Assembly (NCBI GenBank): GCA_903857665.1
Contig: CAIOFV010000126.1
Coordinates: forward strand, 1 to 49,660
Reading direction: 5' to 3'
DNA: 49,660 bases
Origin: an uncultured Myxococcales bacterium
GTDB lineage: Bacteria; Myxococcota_A; UBA9042; DTJE01
Numbering within the stretch: the stretch's first letter is position 1; each line of letters starts with the position of its first letter. This document shows positions 15,654 to 25,200 of this stretch, one piece after another. Made by a program: the position numbers and the translations under genes. The notes below the pieces were generated by a model. It saw only the letters and a list, made by a program, of their open reading frames with translations. It was not told the DNA's origin and searched no databases.

Positions 15654-16703
15654 ATGCGAGCGATCCAGATCGTGCGTATCGGCCTTCCGGCGACCGCATT
15701 GCGCATCCAGGAATGCCAGGAACCCGAGGCCGGGCCCGGCAGGGTGCGCATCCGCGTACGGGCCTTCGGGGTCACCTTCGCGGACCTCCTGGCCCGGACC
15801 GGCATGGATGCCGAAAGCCCCCGGCTGCCGTGGGTACCGGGCCAGGAGGTCGCGGGGATCGTCGAGGACGACGGCGAGCAGGGCGCCCTGTTCGCGCCGG
15901 GCACCCCGGTGGCGGCGCTGACGCTGCGGGGCGGCTATGCCGAGGTGGCCGCCGCGCGACCGGAATTCGTGGTGCCGATCCCGCCCGGGATGGACTTCGC
16001 CGAGGCGGCCTCGGTGCCGGCGGCGGGCGCGACCGCCTGGCTGGCGCTGTGCGGCCTGACCAGCCTCCGAGCCGGCGACCGCGTCCTGGTGCACGCCGCG
16101 GCCGGCGGGGTGGGCCTGATGGCCGTCCAGATGGCCCTGGCCGCGGGTTGCGAGGTGTTCGGCACGGTCGGCTCGGAACCCAAGGCGGCGTTCCTCCGGG
16201 ACCTGGGGGTCCAGCACCCGATGTCCCACGCGTCGATCGACGTGGAGGCGGAAGTGGGGCGTGCGGCACGGGACTCGGGCATGGACCTCGTGCTGGACTC
16301 GCCGCGGCACGACACGCTGCTGGCAGACCTGAGGATGCTGGCGCCCTCGGGACGGCTGGTGGTGTTCGGCGCGACTGCCGCCGCCACGGCCGTGGCCCGA
16401 GGCTCGGGGCGGTCCGCATCGCTTGCCCGGGCCCGGGTCGATGCGCTGGACCCCTGGGCGCTCCCCGCGGAAGGGAAGGGCATCCTGGGGGTCCACCTGG
16501 CGCGGACCGCCGACGCCAGGCCCGCGCTGGTCCGGACGGCCCTCCGCGAGATCTTCTCGATGGTTCGCTCCGGCCGGCTCCGGCCGCACGTGGATTCGCG
16601 ATTCGATTTCGCCGACTGCGCCGCGGCCCACGATCGTCTGCACGGGCGCGAGAGCATCGGGAAGGTCGTGGTGACCTTCGAGGGGGCCTCCGCCACCGTG
16701 TGA
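15654..16703 (+). CDS. Zinc-independent medium-chain dehydrogenase/quinone oxidoreductase
   Basis: This enzyme probably reduces a quinone or activated alkene with NADPH. ATG at 15654 follows GGGAGGG by 3 bases; an ATG 8 codons upstream lacks this site. The 349-residue protein has the GroES-like N-terminal half (motifs VRAFGVTFADLLARTG and PWVPGQEVAG) and a Rossmann half with the cofactor loop AAAGGVGLMAVQMA at about residues 155-168. The C-terminal region GRLRPHVDSRF and HDRLHGRESIGKVVV is typical of the family. The zinc-binding cysteines of alcohol dehydrogenases are absent. It is divergent from the Mla-type operon; substrate unknown. Confidence 0.9.
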   Translation: MRAIQIVRIGLPATALRIQECQEPEAGPGRVRIRVRAFGVTFADLLARTGMDAESPRLPWVPGQEVAGIVEDDGEQGALFAPGTPVAALTLRGGYAEVAAARPEFVVPIPPGMDFAEAASVPAAGATAWLALCGLTSLRAGDRVLVHAAAGGVGLMAVQMALAAGCEVFGTVGSEPKAAFLRDLGVQHPMSHASIDVEAEVGRAARDSGMDLVLDSPRHDTLLADLRMLAPSGRLVVFGATAAATAVARGSGRSASLARARVDALDPWALPAEGKGILGVHLARTADARPALVRTALREIFSMVRSGRLRPHVDSRFDFADCAAAHDRLHGRESIGKVVVTFEGASATV

Positions 16704-16780
16704 CGCCCGTCGAGGCCCTCGCCTTGTACGCGAAGCGGCCGCTCTGGTAGTGTGTCCCCCGGACCTCACGCGGAGCCCTC

Positions 16781-17293
16781 ATGCCTGCCTTGAACCCCGT
16801 GACCCGCAGCCGCCTGGCGCTCCTGGCGGCCTCGCTCGTGTCCGTGGCGGCCGGGCCCGGCTGCGCGTCGTCCATGTCCTCGGCGGGCCAACTGGACGAA
16901 AGCCTGCGGGCGTACCACCACCACCTGTTGGCCGGGGACCTGGACCGGGCGACGGCCTACGTGTCCTCGAAGGCCCTGGACGCCTTCTTCGCGGTCCACG
17001 GCGACGAGAAGCACCCCGTGATCATCGAGGACTTCCAGGTGCTTTCGGTTCGATTCCTGCCGCAGAAGCGGTCCAAGGATCCCGTGAAGGCGGTGGTGAT
17101 GGTCGGGGCGGACATCCGGCAGCGCGACTCGATCACGATCCAGGCGATCCGCTACCGCCAGGTCTGGGAGCAGAACGGCGAACGCTGGATCCTCGCGGAC
17201 GAGACGATCGCAAAGACCCGCAGCCCCGACCGGGGCGGGGCGAACGGCGAGCCCCCCAAGACCGCGCCCGGGGCCGAGGACGACCCGGGTTGA
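16781..17293 (+). CDS. Small secreted protein, possible lipoprotein, unknown function
   Basis: The product has 170 residues; GGAG lies 5 bases before the ATG. A signal sequence (about residues 1-27) ends AAGPGC-ASS, a poor lipobox because Pro and Gly precede the Cys. The mature part (about 35-145) has the alpha-plus-beta pattern of an NTF2-like fold: DESLRAYHHHLLAGDLDRATAYV, then strands ending QVWEQNGERWILADETI. A charged disordered tail follows. Function not recognised. It is probably co-transcribed with, or read through into, the flippase-like gene 49 bases downstream. Confidence 0.7.
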   Translation: MPALNPVTRSRLALLAASLVSVAAGPGCASSMSSAGQLDESLRAYHHHLLAGDLDRATAYVSSKALDAFFAVHGDEKHPVIIEDFQVLSVRFLPQKRSKDPVKAVVMVGADIRQRDSITIQAIRYRQVWEQNGERWILADETIAKTRSPDRGGANGEPPKTAPGAEDDPG

Positions 17294-17318
17294 TCGCGGC
17301 GTTCCCGTCCCGTAGACT
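17290..17318 (+). promoter_or_regulatory. Possible promoter of the flippase-like gene
   Basis: Plus strand: TTGATC (17290-17295, overlapping the preceding stop), 17-base spacer, TAGACT (17313-17318). Eight of 12 positions match the sigma-70 consensus. The predicted start near 17325 precedes the ribosome site of the next gene. Confidence 0.4.
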
Positions 17319-17342
17319 GCCCCCCCGGAGAGGGTGAACCGC

Positions 17343-18449
17343 ATGGCGCACACAGCGCGCACGGTCCTCAAATGGTTCGTATCGCTGGGTGTCGGCGGGC
17401 TGTTCATCTGGCTCGCGTTCGACGAATGGCCCATCGATCGCCTCCTGGAAGGCGGGCTGCGGATCGAGTCCGGTTTCCTCGCGACCGACGACTGGCGTGT
17501 GCCGCTGGCGACGCTGGGCCTGTATTTCCTGTCGCTGGTCTGCATGCACGTCTTCCGCGTATGGCGCTGGCAGCCGCTGATGAAGCCCCTCGCGAACGTG
17601 GGCTTCTGGACGCTGAACCGCGTCTGCTCGGTGGGGTTCATGGCGGTCTTCCTGCTCCCGATGCGCCTGGGCGAGCTGGTGAGGCCGGCGCTGATCAGCA
17701 CCGAGGTGAAGGTGCGCCGCACCGCGGCGCTGGCCACCATCGTGGTCGAGCGCGTCGTGGACGGCGTGATGGTCGCGGGGTTCCTGGCGGTCGCCCTGGT
17801 GTTCATGCCCCGGGCGAACACCGGGTCCTTCATCGAGATCCGGCTGGCGACCTACCTGACCTTGCTGATCTTCGGCGTGGCGGTCGTGGTGCTGGTCGTG
17901 ATGTTCGCCTTCCGTCAGCGGGTGTCCGACGCGGTGCGGGCCCTGACGGCGCGCCTGTCGGGCCGGAAGTGGGCGGTGCGGCTGGGCGGATTCGTGGACC
18001 GCTTCCTGCTGGGGCTGTCCATCTTCCCGGACGTCCCCAACATCCTCTGGTTCCTGTGCCTGTCGTTCTTCTATTGGTTTTCCAATGGGATCGGCCTGTA
18101 CCTGCTGGCCAGCGGCTTCCAGATGATGACCCCGACCGGGTGGGGCTCGTTCGGCGTGCCGCTGCTGGGCGCCTTCGCGATGATGGCCGCGATCGTGGTC
18201 GGCATGATGATCCCCAACGCCCCGGCCAATGTCGGGTCGTTCTGGTACTTCCTGCTGAAGCCCCTGGAACTGTACGGCGTGCAACCGGGCAATCCCGCGG
18301 CCCTGGCCTATGCCTTGACCGTGTGGACGCTGCAGCTGCTGCAACTGCTCGTGTTCGGCGGTTGGTTCATCCTGCGCGGGCAGGTATCCTTCCGGAGGGC
18401 CTTCGCCATCGGCGGGGCCTTCCAGGGCGAGGAGGAACCGGCGACATGA
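17343..18449 (+). CDS. Lysylphosphatidylglycerol synthase-type transmembrane protein (UPF0104, flippase-like)
   Basis: This 368-residue membrane protein belongs to the family of the MprF flippase domain and AglD-like proteins. About eight hydrophobic helices are visible, and the family motif appears near residues 92-118: NRVCSVGFMAVFLLPMRLGELVRP. A second feature is the NAPANVGSFWYFLLKP region near 285-305. GAGG lies 9 bases before ATG 17343; an in-frame GTG at 17334 is the alternative. The stop overlaps the lytic transglycosylase start, suggesting a shared envelope function. There is no aminoacyl-transferase domain, so the substrate is unknown. Confidence 0.88.
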   Translation: MAHTARTVLKWFVSLGVGGLFIWLAFDEWPIDRLLEGGLRIESGFLATDDWRVPLATLGLYFLSLVCMHVFRVWRWQPLMKPLANVGFWTLNRVCSVGFMAVFLLPMRLGELVRPALISTEVKVRRTAALATIVVERVVDGVMVAGFLAVALVFMPRANTGSFIEIRLATYLTLLIFGVAVVVLVVMFAFRQRVSDAVRALTARLSGRKWAVRLGGFVDRFLLGLSIFPDVPNILWFLCLSFFYWFSNGIGLYLLASGFQMMTPTGWGSFGVPLLGAFAMMAAIVVGMMIPNAPANVGSFWYFLLKPLELYGVQPGNPAALAYALTVWTLQLLQLLVFGGWFILRGQVSFRRAFAIGGAFQGEEEPAT

Positions 18450-19267
18450 GCCGTGTGACGCGAGGATCGGCCGGACTCGCGCTGGTGCTTGCCACCGCGG
18501 GCTTCGCCGCCGACGTTCGCGCCGACACCATCTACAACTGCGGGCTCAAGGACGGCGCGCCCTGGTACACCATCAACACGCGCCCTCGCGGCGCGAAGTG
18601 CCGGGCCATCAGCGGGCCGGCCTCCGAGCCCCAGGGCCGCGGCGCCCCGCCCGGGGCGAAGTGCCGGGCGCTGCGGTTCCGCGAAACCGTGTTCTACCGG
18701 TGCGAAAAGGACGGCGTCACGTGGGTCTACAACCGGCCGGTCAACGGGCCGTCGCGCTCCGCCAGTGGCGCGGGGGCCTCCGCGGGCACCGGCGTGGCCG
18801 TTTCCACGAAGGCGGCGACCGACCGGATGGGCGGCCGTGGCGGGCCCGACGACTCCCTGGCGTCCATCGTCCGGATCGCGTCCGGCGAGGCCGGGATCCC
18901 GGAAGCGCTGTTGAAGGCGGTCATCGAGGTGGAATCGGGCTTCCGGACCGACGTCGTTTCGCCGGCGGGCGCCCAGGGCCTCATGCAACTGATGCCGCTG
19001 ACCGCCGACTCGCTGGACGTCGAGGACCCGTTCGACCCGGACCAGAACGTCCGGGCTGGCGCCAGGCTGCTGCGCCAGTTGTCGGACCGGTTTGCGGGCG
19101 ACCTCGAACGCACCGTGGCCGCGTACTACGCGGGCGCCTCCGCGGTGAGGCGCGCCGGGGGCCCGCCGGACGAGGCCACGGCCGCCTACGTCCGCAAGGT
19201 CGTCGATCGCTACCGGAAGTACGCCGTGCTCCCTGCCCAGGGTGGGGGCGGCGCGCCGGTCCCCTGA
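18446..19267 (+). CDS. Secreted lytic transglycosylase (SLT domain)
   Basis: Lytic transglycosylases cleave peptidoglycan to form anhydromuramyl ends. ATG at 18446 overlaps the previous stop (ATGA); GGAGG is 10 bases upstream. The 273-residue protein has a signal peptide ending DVRA-DT (about residue 26). Two short Cys-containing segments follow (IYNCGLKDGAPWYTI with KCRAI, and FYRCEKDGVTWVYNRP), then a Gly/Ser linker and the SLT domain (about 137-262). Catalytic Glu163 is in the EVESGF motif, followed by SPAGAQGLMQLMPLTA. The N-terminal repeats resemble DUF4124-like substrate or surface modules. It is coupled to the flippase-like gene. Confidence 0.92.
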   Translation: MSRVTRGSAGLALVLATAGFAADVRADTIYNCGLKDGAPWYTINTRPRGAKCRAISGPASEPQGRGAPPGAKCRALRFRETVFYRCEKDGVTWVYNRPVNGPSRSASGAGASAGTGVAVSTKAATDRMGGRGGPDDSLASIVRIASGEAGIPEALLKAVIEVESGFRTDVVSPAGAQGLMQLMPLTADSLDVEDPFDPDQNVRAGARLLRQLSDRFAGDLERTVAAYYAGASAVRRAGGPPDEATAAYVRKVVDRYRKYAVLPAQGGGGAPVP

Positions 19268-19360
19268 ACCCGCGGGACCAGCCCCGGAGCGAACCGGCGC
19301 ACAGGCCTGCCGGTTGGTTCCAATGGGGCCGCGCTGGGTTCCGTTCCATGGCCTCATCGG

Positions 19361-19390
19361 TTGACAGACGCGTCCCTTATCCGATATCCT
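19361..19390 (+). promoter_or_regulatory. Promoter of bamD
   Basis: Plus strand: perfect -35 TTGACA (19361-19366), 18-base spacer, -10 TATCCT (19385-19390). The predicted start near 19397 excludes an upstream in-frame ATG at 19348 and supports ATG 19420. Confidence 0.6.
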
Positions 19391-19419
19391 GCATCGGCCT
19401 TGGCTTTACCCGGGTGAGG

Positions 19420-20229
19420 ATGCACCGGCTCTTCTCGATCGTTGGTTTCCTGGTGATCGCCGCCGTCGTGGCAGGATGCGCGTCCACGCAGACGACCGCC
19501 GGGACGGCCGGCCGTCCCGCGACCACGCTGACACAGAGTCGCGACGAATACCTCACCGGCCTGAAGGCGCTGGAAACCGCCGACTACACGGCCTCGATGG
19601 AAACGCTCCAGCGCGTTGCCCGCGGCCCGTCCTACATCGTTTACGCGCCGCTCGCCCGACTGCGCCTGGCGGACGCCCTGTTCTACCAGGAAAAGTACGA
19701 CGAGGCGGTCGAAGGCTACCGGGGCTTCATTGAAACGTCGGCCGGGGACCCGAACCTGCACTACGCCTACTTCCGGTTGGCCGAATCGCGCGTGAAGGCC
19801 ATCTCGGGCGACTTCTTCCTGGTCCCTCCCTCCGATCGCCGCGACCAGAAGCGGGTCCGTGCCGCGCTGGCGTCGCTGCGGGACTTCACGCTCCGCTTCC
19901 CGGACAGCCCGTACATCGTCGAGGCGCTCCAGATGCAGGATCGCATGACCGCCGTGGTCGCGTCCTTCGAAATGGAGGTCGCCCGGTTCTACATGAGCCG
20001 TGGCAAGCCGGTCGGTGCGGCGGCCCGGTTGCAGCGCCTGATTGCCGACGTCCCCACCGCCCAGCGGCTGGAAGACGCGCGGATCGCCCTCATGGAGGCC
20101 CTCGCCGAAACGAAGGACGCCTCCCTGGTTACCGTCTGTGCCGCGTACATCGAAGACTTCCCCTCCGGGAAGCACCGCTCCCGCGCGACGCGCCTGTGCT
20201 CGTGGACGACCCCGCCGAAGGGTGGGTGA
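19420..20229 (+). CDS. bamD: BamD-type outer-membrane assembly lipoprotein
   Basis: BamD is the TPR lipoprotein of the BAM complex that inserts beta-barrel proteins into the outer membrane. The 269-residue protein has a lipoprotein signal with lipobox VAGC (Cys20) and TPR-like repeats: YLTGLKALETADYTASMETLQ, LADALFYQEKYDEAVEGYRGF, the long YFRLAESRVKA helix, a helix of the RFYMSRGKPVGAAARLQRLI type and a last helix near residue 240. These match the classical ARFYM and GAAARLQ segments of BamD. Length is near the usual 240-270. ATG is chosen by promoter position; the only GAGG is directly adjacent to it. CarD follows on the same strand. Confidence 0.88.
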   Translation: MHRLFSIVGFLVIAAVVAGCASTQTTAGTAGRPATTLTQSRDEYLTGLKALETADYTASMETLQRVARGPSYIVYAPLARLRLADALFYQEKYDEAVEGYRGFIETSAGDPNLHYAYFRLAESRVKAISGDFFLVPPSDRRDQKRVRAALASLRDFTLRFPDSPYIVEALQMQDRMTAVVASFEMEVARFYMSRGKPVGAAARLQRLIADVPTAQRLEDARIALMEALAETKDASLVTVCAAYIEDFPSGKHRSRATRLCSWTTPPKGG

Positions 20230-20263
20230 TCAAATACCGCGGCTCGAACATGGGAGGTTCGGG

Positions 20264-20806
20264 ATGCTGAAGCACTTCCGGGTTGGCGACAAGGCGGTCT
20301 ATCCCGCCCAGGGGGTCGCGGAGGTCATGGGCATCGAGAGCCGGGAGGTTTCCGGGAACCAGGAAACCTTCTACATGCTCAGGCTGCTGGATTCCGACCG
20401 ACGCATCATGATCCCGCTCAACAAGGCGCCCAGCGTCGGGCTGCGCCAGGTCATCGGCTGCGACCAGGTTCCCGAGGTGTTCGGGCTGCTCCGGACCAAG
20501 CCGGCGCGCCTGGCCCGCCAGAACTGGAACCGCCGCTATCGCGGCTACATCGAAAAGTTGAAGACCGGGTCGGTGTTCGACGTGGCCGAAGTGTTGCGCG
20601 ACCTGTACCTGCTGCGCTACCAGAAGCCCCTTTCGTTCGGGGAGCGCCGCTTGCTGGACACCGCCCGCGAACTGCTCGTGAAGGAATTGTCCGTCGCCAC
20701 CAAGGGCCCGATGGACGGCGTCCAGAGGGAACTGGAAGCGATCTTCCCGGCGCCCGTCGAGGAGACCCTCGGCCAGCCCGGCGATGAAATCGAAGTCCAA
20801 GTATAG
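20264..20806 (+). CDS. carD: CarD-family transcriptional regulator
   Basis: CarD-type proteins bind the RNA polymerase beta subunit and stabilise open promoter complexes. The 180-residue protein begins FRVGDKAVYPAQGVAEVMGIE, the Tudor-like RNAP-interaction domain (residues 1-65), with MIPLNKAPSVGLRQVI closing it. The helical C-terminal domain (75-150) has NWNRRYRGYIEKLKTGSVFDVAEVLRDL and SFGERRLLDTARELLVKELS. GGGAGG lies 6 bases before the ATG. A C-terminal acidic tail (residues 160-180) is present. It lies 34 bases after bamD and just before purF. Confidence 0.94.
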   Translation: MLKHFRVGDKAVYPAQGVAEVMGIESREVSGNQETFYMLRLLDSDRRIMIPLNKAPSVGLRQVIGCDQVPEVFGLLRTKPARLARQNWNRRYRGYIEKLKTGSVFDVAEVLRDLYLLRYQKPLSFGERRLLDTARELLVKELSVATKGPMDGVQRELEAIFPAPVEETLGQPGDEIEVQV

Positions 20807-20830
20807 GAAGGGCGCGCGCGTGATGAAATC

Positions 20831-22237
20831 GTGAAGGACATCCATGACGAGTGCGGTGTCTTCGGGATCCACGGGCACCCGGACGCCGCGACCATCGGCT
20901 ACCTGGGCCTTCATGCCCTCCAGCACCGCGGCCAGGAAAGCGCCGGCATCGCCACGTCCGACGGCCAGGACGTCCGCCTTTACAAGCAGATGGGCCTGGT
21001 GGCCGACGTCTTCAACGCGGACGTCCTGAAGACCCTGACCGGGACGTCCGCCATCGGGCACGTCCGGTACTCGACGGCCGGCTCATCGACGCTGCTGAAC
21101 GCCCAGCCGATGAAATGCATGTACGCCGGCGGCTCCATCGCGCTGGCGCACAACGGCAACCTGACCAATTTCGCGACCTTGCGGCACCAGTTGCTGGCCC
21201 GCGGCCACCTGTTCCAGTCGTCGTCCGACAGCGAAATCCTGCTGCAACTGGTCGCGGCCCACTACGCCCCGACGCTGTCCGATCGCGTCGCCGCGATGAT
21301 GACCCAGGCCCGGGGGGCATACTCGCTGGTGATCCTGACCGCGGACCAGATGCTGGCCGTCCGCGACCCGCACGGGTTCCGCCCGCTGGTGCTGGGACGG
21401 CTGGACGGGGCGCCGGTCGTTGCGTCGGAATCGACCAGCCTGAACCTCATCGGCGCGACCTACGAGCGCGAAATCGAGCCCGGCGAGATCTTCATCGCCG
21501 GCCCGGGCGGGGAAACGTCCTCCCGGCCGATCACGTCTCCCCGGCTGGCCCGCTGCGTCTTCGAGCAGATCTATTTTTCGCGCCCCGACAGCATCGTCTT
21601 CGGAAAGCAGGTCAACACGCTCCGCACCGAGTTCGGCCGGCAACTGGCCCGCGAGCAGCCCGTCCCGAACGCCGACGTCATCATCCCGGTGCCCGACTCG
21701 GGAACGCCCGCGGCCATCGGGTATGCCGAGCAACTGAACAAGCCGTTCGCGATGGGGCTGATCCGCAGCCATTACGTGGGGCGGACGTTCATCGAACCAG
21801 AGCAGCGGATCCGGCATTTCGGGGTCAAGCTGAAGCTGGCCCCGGTGCCCGAAGTGCTGAAGGATCGCGTGGTCGTGGTGGTGGACGACAGCATCGTCCG
21901 CGGGACCACCTCCCAGAAGATCGTGGACATGGTCCGCTCCCGGGGCGCCCGGGAGGTGCACATGCGCATTTCCTCACCACCCACTCGCTGGCCGTGCTTC
22001 TACGGCATCGACACGCCGTCCCGGAAGGAGCTGATCGCGGCCCGATTGGGATCGCTGGACGAGATCGCCGGGGAATTGACGGCGGACTCGGTCGGTTACC
22101 TGTCGGTCGAGGGCATGCACCGGGTGGTTTCGGGTGGGGGCGGGGATGGCTATTGCGACGCTTGTTTCACGGGGAGCTACCCCGTGCCGGTCGAAGACCA
22201 GTATTCCCCCCACAGCGGGCCGGACGACAATCGCTGA
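20831..22237 (+). CDS. purF: Amidophosphoribosyltransferase
   Basis: PurF makes phosphoribosylamine from PRPP and glutamine, the first step of purine synthesis. The frame starts at GTG 20831, with no good ribosome site. Residues 1-7 are a short propeptide, so Cys8 (ECGVFGIHG) is the glutaminase nucleophile after processing. The PRPP loop VVVVDDSIVRGTTS is at 347-361. Four cysteines at 242, 389, 442 and 445 match the iron-sulphur ligands of the Bacillus-type enzyme, so this is the [4Fe-4S], propeptide-processed class. Length 468 is normal. The end overlaps the start region of the giant TPR gene. Confidence 0.96.
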   Translation: MKDIHDECGVFGIHGHPDAATIGYLGLHALQHRGQESAGIATSDGQDVRLYKQMGLVADVFNADVLKTLTGTSAIGHVRYSTAGSSTLLNAQPMKCMYAGGSIALAHNGNLTNFATLRHQLLARGHLFQSSSDSEILLQLVAAHYAPTLSDRVAAMMTQARGAYSLVILTADQMLAVRDPHGFRPLVLGRLDGAPVVASESTSLNLIGATYEREIEPGEIFIAGPGGETSSRPITSPRLARCVFEQIYFSRPDSIVFGKQVNTLRTEFGRQLAREQPVPNADVIIPVPDSGTPAAIGYAEQLNKPFAMGLIRSHYVGRTFIEPEQRIRHFGVKLKLAPVPEVLKDRVVVVVDDSIVRGTTSQKIVDMVRSRGAREVHMRISSPPTRWPCFYGIDTPSRKELIAARLGSLDEIAGELTADSVGYLSVEGMHRVVSGGGGDGYCDACFTGSYPVPVEDQYSPHSGPDDNR

Positions 22238-25200
22238 CGGCCTTTCGAATCCCTTTCCAGGCACGCTCCTCTTCCTGCTGTTGGCATGCACGCTGTCGAT
22301 AGCCTGGGTCCCGTCTGCCCTCGGGGCCTCCGACGCCCCCTCCCCGGGCTGCGGCACGTGGGAACCCCCTTCCGACCAGGCGACCGACGCGGAACTTTCT
22401 GCCCGCATGACCCGCCTGGATGCGCTGCTGGCCGAGCGGCCCGACGCCGTGCAGGCCTGTCCCGAGGTGGCCGAGATCCTGGCGCGGGTCGCCGATCTGT
22501 CGGATGCCATGGGCGCTTTCGGACGCGCCCTTGCCGCCTGCCAGAAGCTGGCCGCGGCCGAGCGCGTCACGGGGGAGGTCCGGCTGATCTGCGCGCGCCC
22601 CCGGCTCGCCCGCGGCGACCTCGATGGCGCGCGCGACCTTCTGAAGGCCAGAATCGCCGAGGAAGAGACCGTCGCGGGCCGGGTGCGGTCGATCCGCGCC
22701 GCCGCATCGCTGCTGGAATCGCGGGCGCGCCCCGGCATGGCCGCGGACTTCCTGGCCGAGGCGGCGGCGCTGGCCCCGGGGGATACGGACATCGCCCTCC
22801 GCCAGTTGAAGGACCTCCTGGAAGCGGGGCGCGACGCCGACGCGACGAGGACGGCCGAATCCGCCGAACGTCGCCTCGCGGGAAACCGCGAAGCGCTGCG
22901 GACCGTCGTCCTCCTGCTGGCGCGCTATGGGCGGGCGGCGCCTGCCGTCCAGGCGGCGAGGGTCCTTCTTCGTCGCGAGGGCATCACGGTCGAGGACACC
23001 GACGCGGCCGTCGTGGCCGCCGCCGCAGCGAACGACCCGGATCTGGCCAGGACCGCCGCGCAGGCCCTTCGCGACGCGGCACGCCCCGACGATCGAGCCG
23101 GGGCGGTGATGGCGGCCGTGGACACCCTTCGCCGGCACGCGCTGTCCGGCGTGGCCGCAGGCTTCCTGGCCGCGGCCCTGGACCAGGGTGAGGTGACGGA
23201 TCCCGAGGCCAGGCGCCTGCTGGGTGCCCTGCGGGGCGCCACCGGCGACCGGGAAGGCGCCGTCCTGGCGTTCAACGCCTACCTGGATGCACGCGGACGC
23301 GTCCCGGCCGCCGCGGTGGCCGTGGCCCGCGAGTGGGACACCCTGGGCGACCCTTCGCGGGCCGTTGCCGTGCTGCGAAGCGCGACCGTCGCCGCTGGAG
23401 GCTCGCTGCCGGTGGAGTTGTGGCTGGCCCTCGGGCGGGCCCTGCACGAGACGGGCGACGAGGCGGCGGAGCACCAGGCGTACCGCGACGCTGCGGCCCG
23501 CTCGTCCGACCCGTCCGGGACCTGGCTGGAGGTGGCCGAGCACCTGCTGGGACGCGGCGACGCCCGCGGCGCGACGGACGCGTTCCGGGAGGCCGCCGCC
23601 GTCGCGACCGATCCGGATCGGAAGGCCAGGGCACTGGCCGGCCTGGCAGAGGCGCAGATCGCCGGGACCGGGGACCGGGCGGCCGTCGAAAAGACGCTGC
23701 TGGCCGCCCTGGGGACGGGGACCCAGGACCCGGAGGTCGTGGCCCGTGTCGAGCGCGTGGCCGCGCGGGTCTCCGGGAACAGATCCCTCCGCATCGCGGT
23801 GCTCGAAAGCGCGGTCCGCCGGGAACCGGGGCGGTCCGATCTGTGGCAGCGCCTGGCCGTCGCCCGCCTGGAGGCCGGAAAACTGGACGATGCCGCGGCG
23901 GCCTGGGAGCGCACCATCGAAACCGCGACGGATCGGCCGGCCGCGTTGGCCGAGGCGGTCACGCGGCTGATCAAGTCCCACGGGCTGGGGATTGGCCTGG
24001 ACCTGGCCGGCAGGCCGGGCAATCGCGGCGCCGTCAACCCGCCCCTGGCCCAGGCGGTCGGGGAGGCCTGCCTTTCCATCGGGGACGTGCCTTGCGCGTC
24101 GCGGTATCTCAAGATCTTCCTGTCCGGACCGATGGTGCTGGACTTCGACCACGAGGCCCTGGCCCGTTCGCTGGCCACGGAAGGGCTGACCGACCTCGCG
24201 CTGGTGGCGCTGGACAGGGCAAGCCGCGTTGCGGCGCCCGATCGGCGGTGGGAGGTGGAACTGCAGGCGGGTCGCGTCCTGCTGCAGGCGGGGCGGGCAC
24301 CCGAGGCCGAGGCCCGATTCCAGAAGGCACTGGAGAATTCCGGCAAGAAGCGCGGCGTGGCCCTCAGAGTCGCTCGCGAAATGCAGGCGCTCGGGCATCT
24401 GTCCCGGGCGGTGCCCTGGTACGCACGGGCCGTCGCAGACCCGGACGAGGCGGTGCGATTGCAGGCCGTTCCCGCGTACGTGGACTGCCTGTGGCGGCTG
24501 GGCCGCGACGATGTCCTGCGGGGACTGCTGGTGACCCTTGCACGCGCCGACTGGCGGCGTGCCGGGCCTCTTCAGGCCGCCGCGCTGGCCATCGGCGCGA
24601 CCGGAAGGTTCGCGGAAGCGGCGGCCCTGGTCGTCGAAGGGCGCGCCTCGGTTCGCGAGGACGAGCGTCCGCTCCTGTCCGATCTGGAGATCGCGCTCTG
24701 GCTGCGTGCGGGTCGGATCGAAAACGCATCGCGGAGGGCCCGGGAAGTCTGTCGTGTCGATGCTGGCGAGGAGGGTGACACCCGCTGCCTCGCCGCGGCC
24801 AACCGCCTGGAAGGTGCGGATCAGCCCCTCGTAGCGCGGGATATCGTCGCGGAACGGGTGGCGTCCGGGAGCGGCGCCAAGGCGCTGCGGGCGGACCTCG
24901 TGGTTCGAATGCTCCGGGCCGGGGATCGCGCCGGGGCCATCGAGCAGGCACGAACGATCACGATGGCGACGCCGCCCGACGGAATGCTGCTGTCCCGTCT
25001 GGGTGAGACGTTCCGGGAGCAGGGCCTGGGCGCGACATGGGCCGACCTGCTGCGTCACGCGCCCCGGGGCGACGGGGCCAGTCAGGACGCCATCGTCGCT
25101 GCGGAAACGGCGCGTGCGCTGCTGGCCGCGGGCGATATTGCGGGTGCGACCCAGGCCGTCGAAACGTACCTGGCTGCCCGACGGGGAGGGGAGGGCAGGG

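Noticed and set aside
15073..15699. Upstream extension of ATPase 1
   Set aside because: It overlaps the NifX-like gene in another frame and is Arg-rich; GTG 15072 has a good ribosome site and fits the family start.
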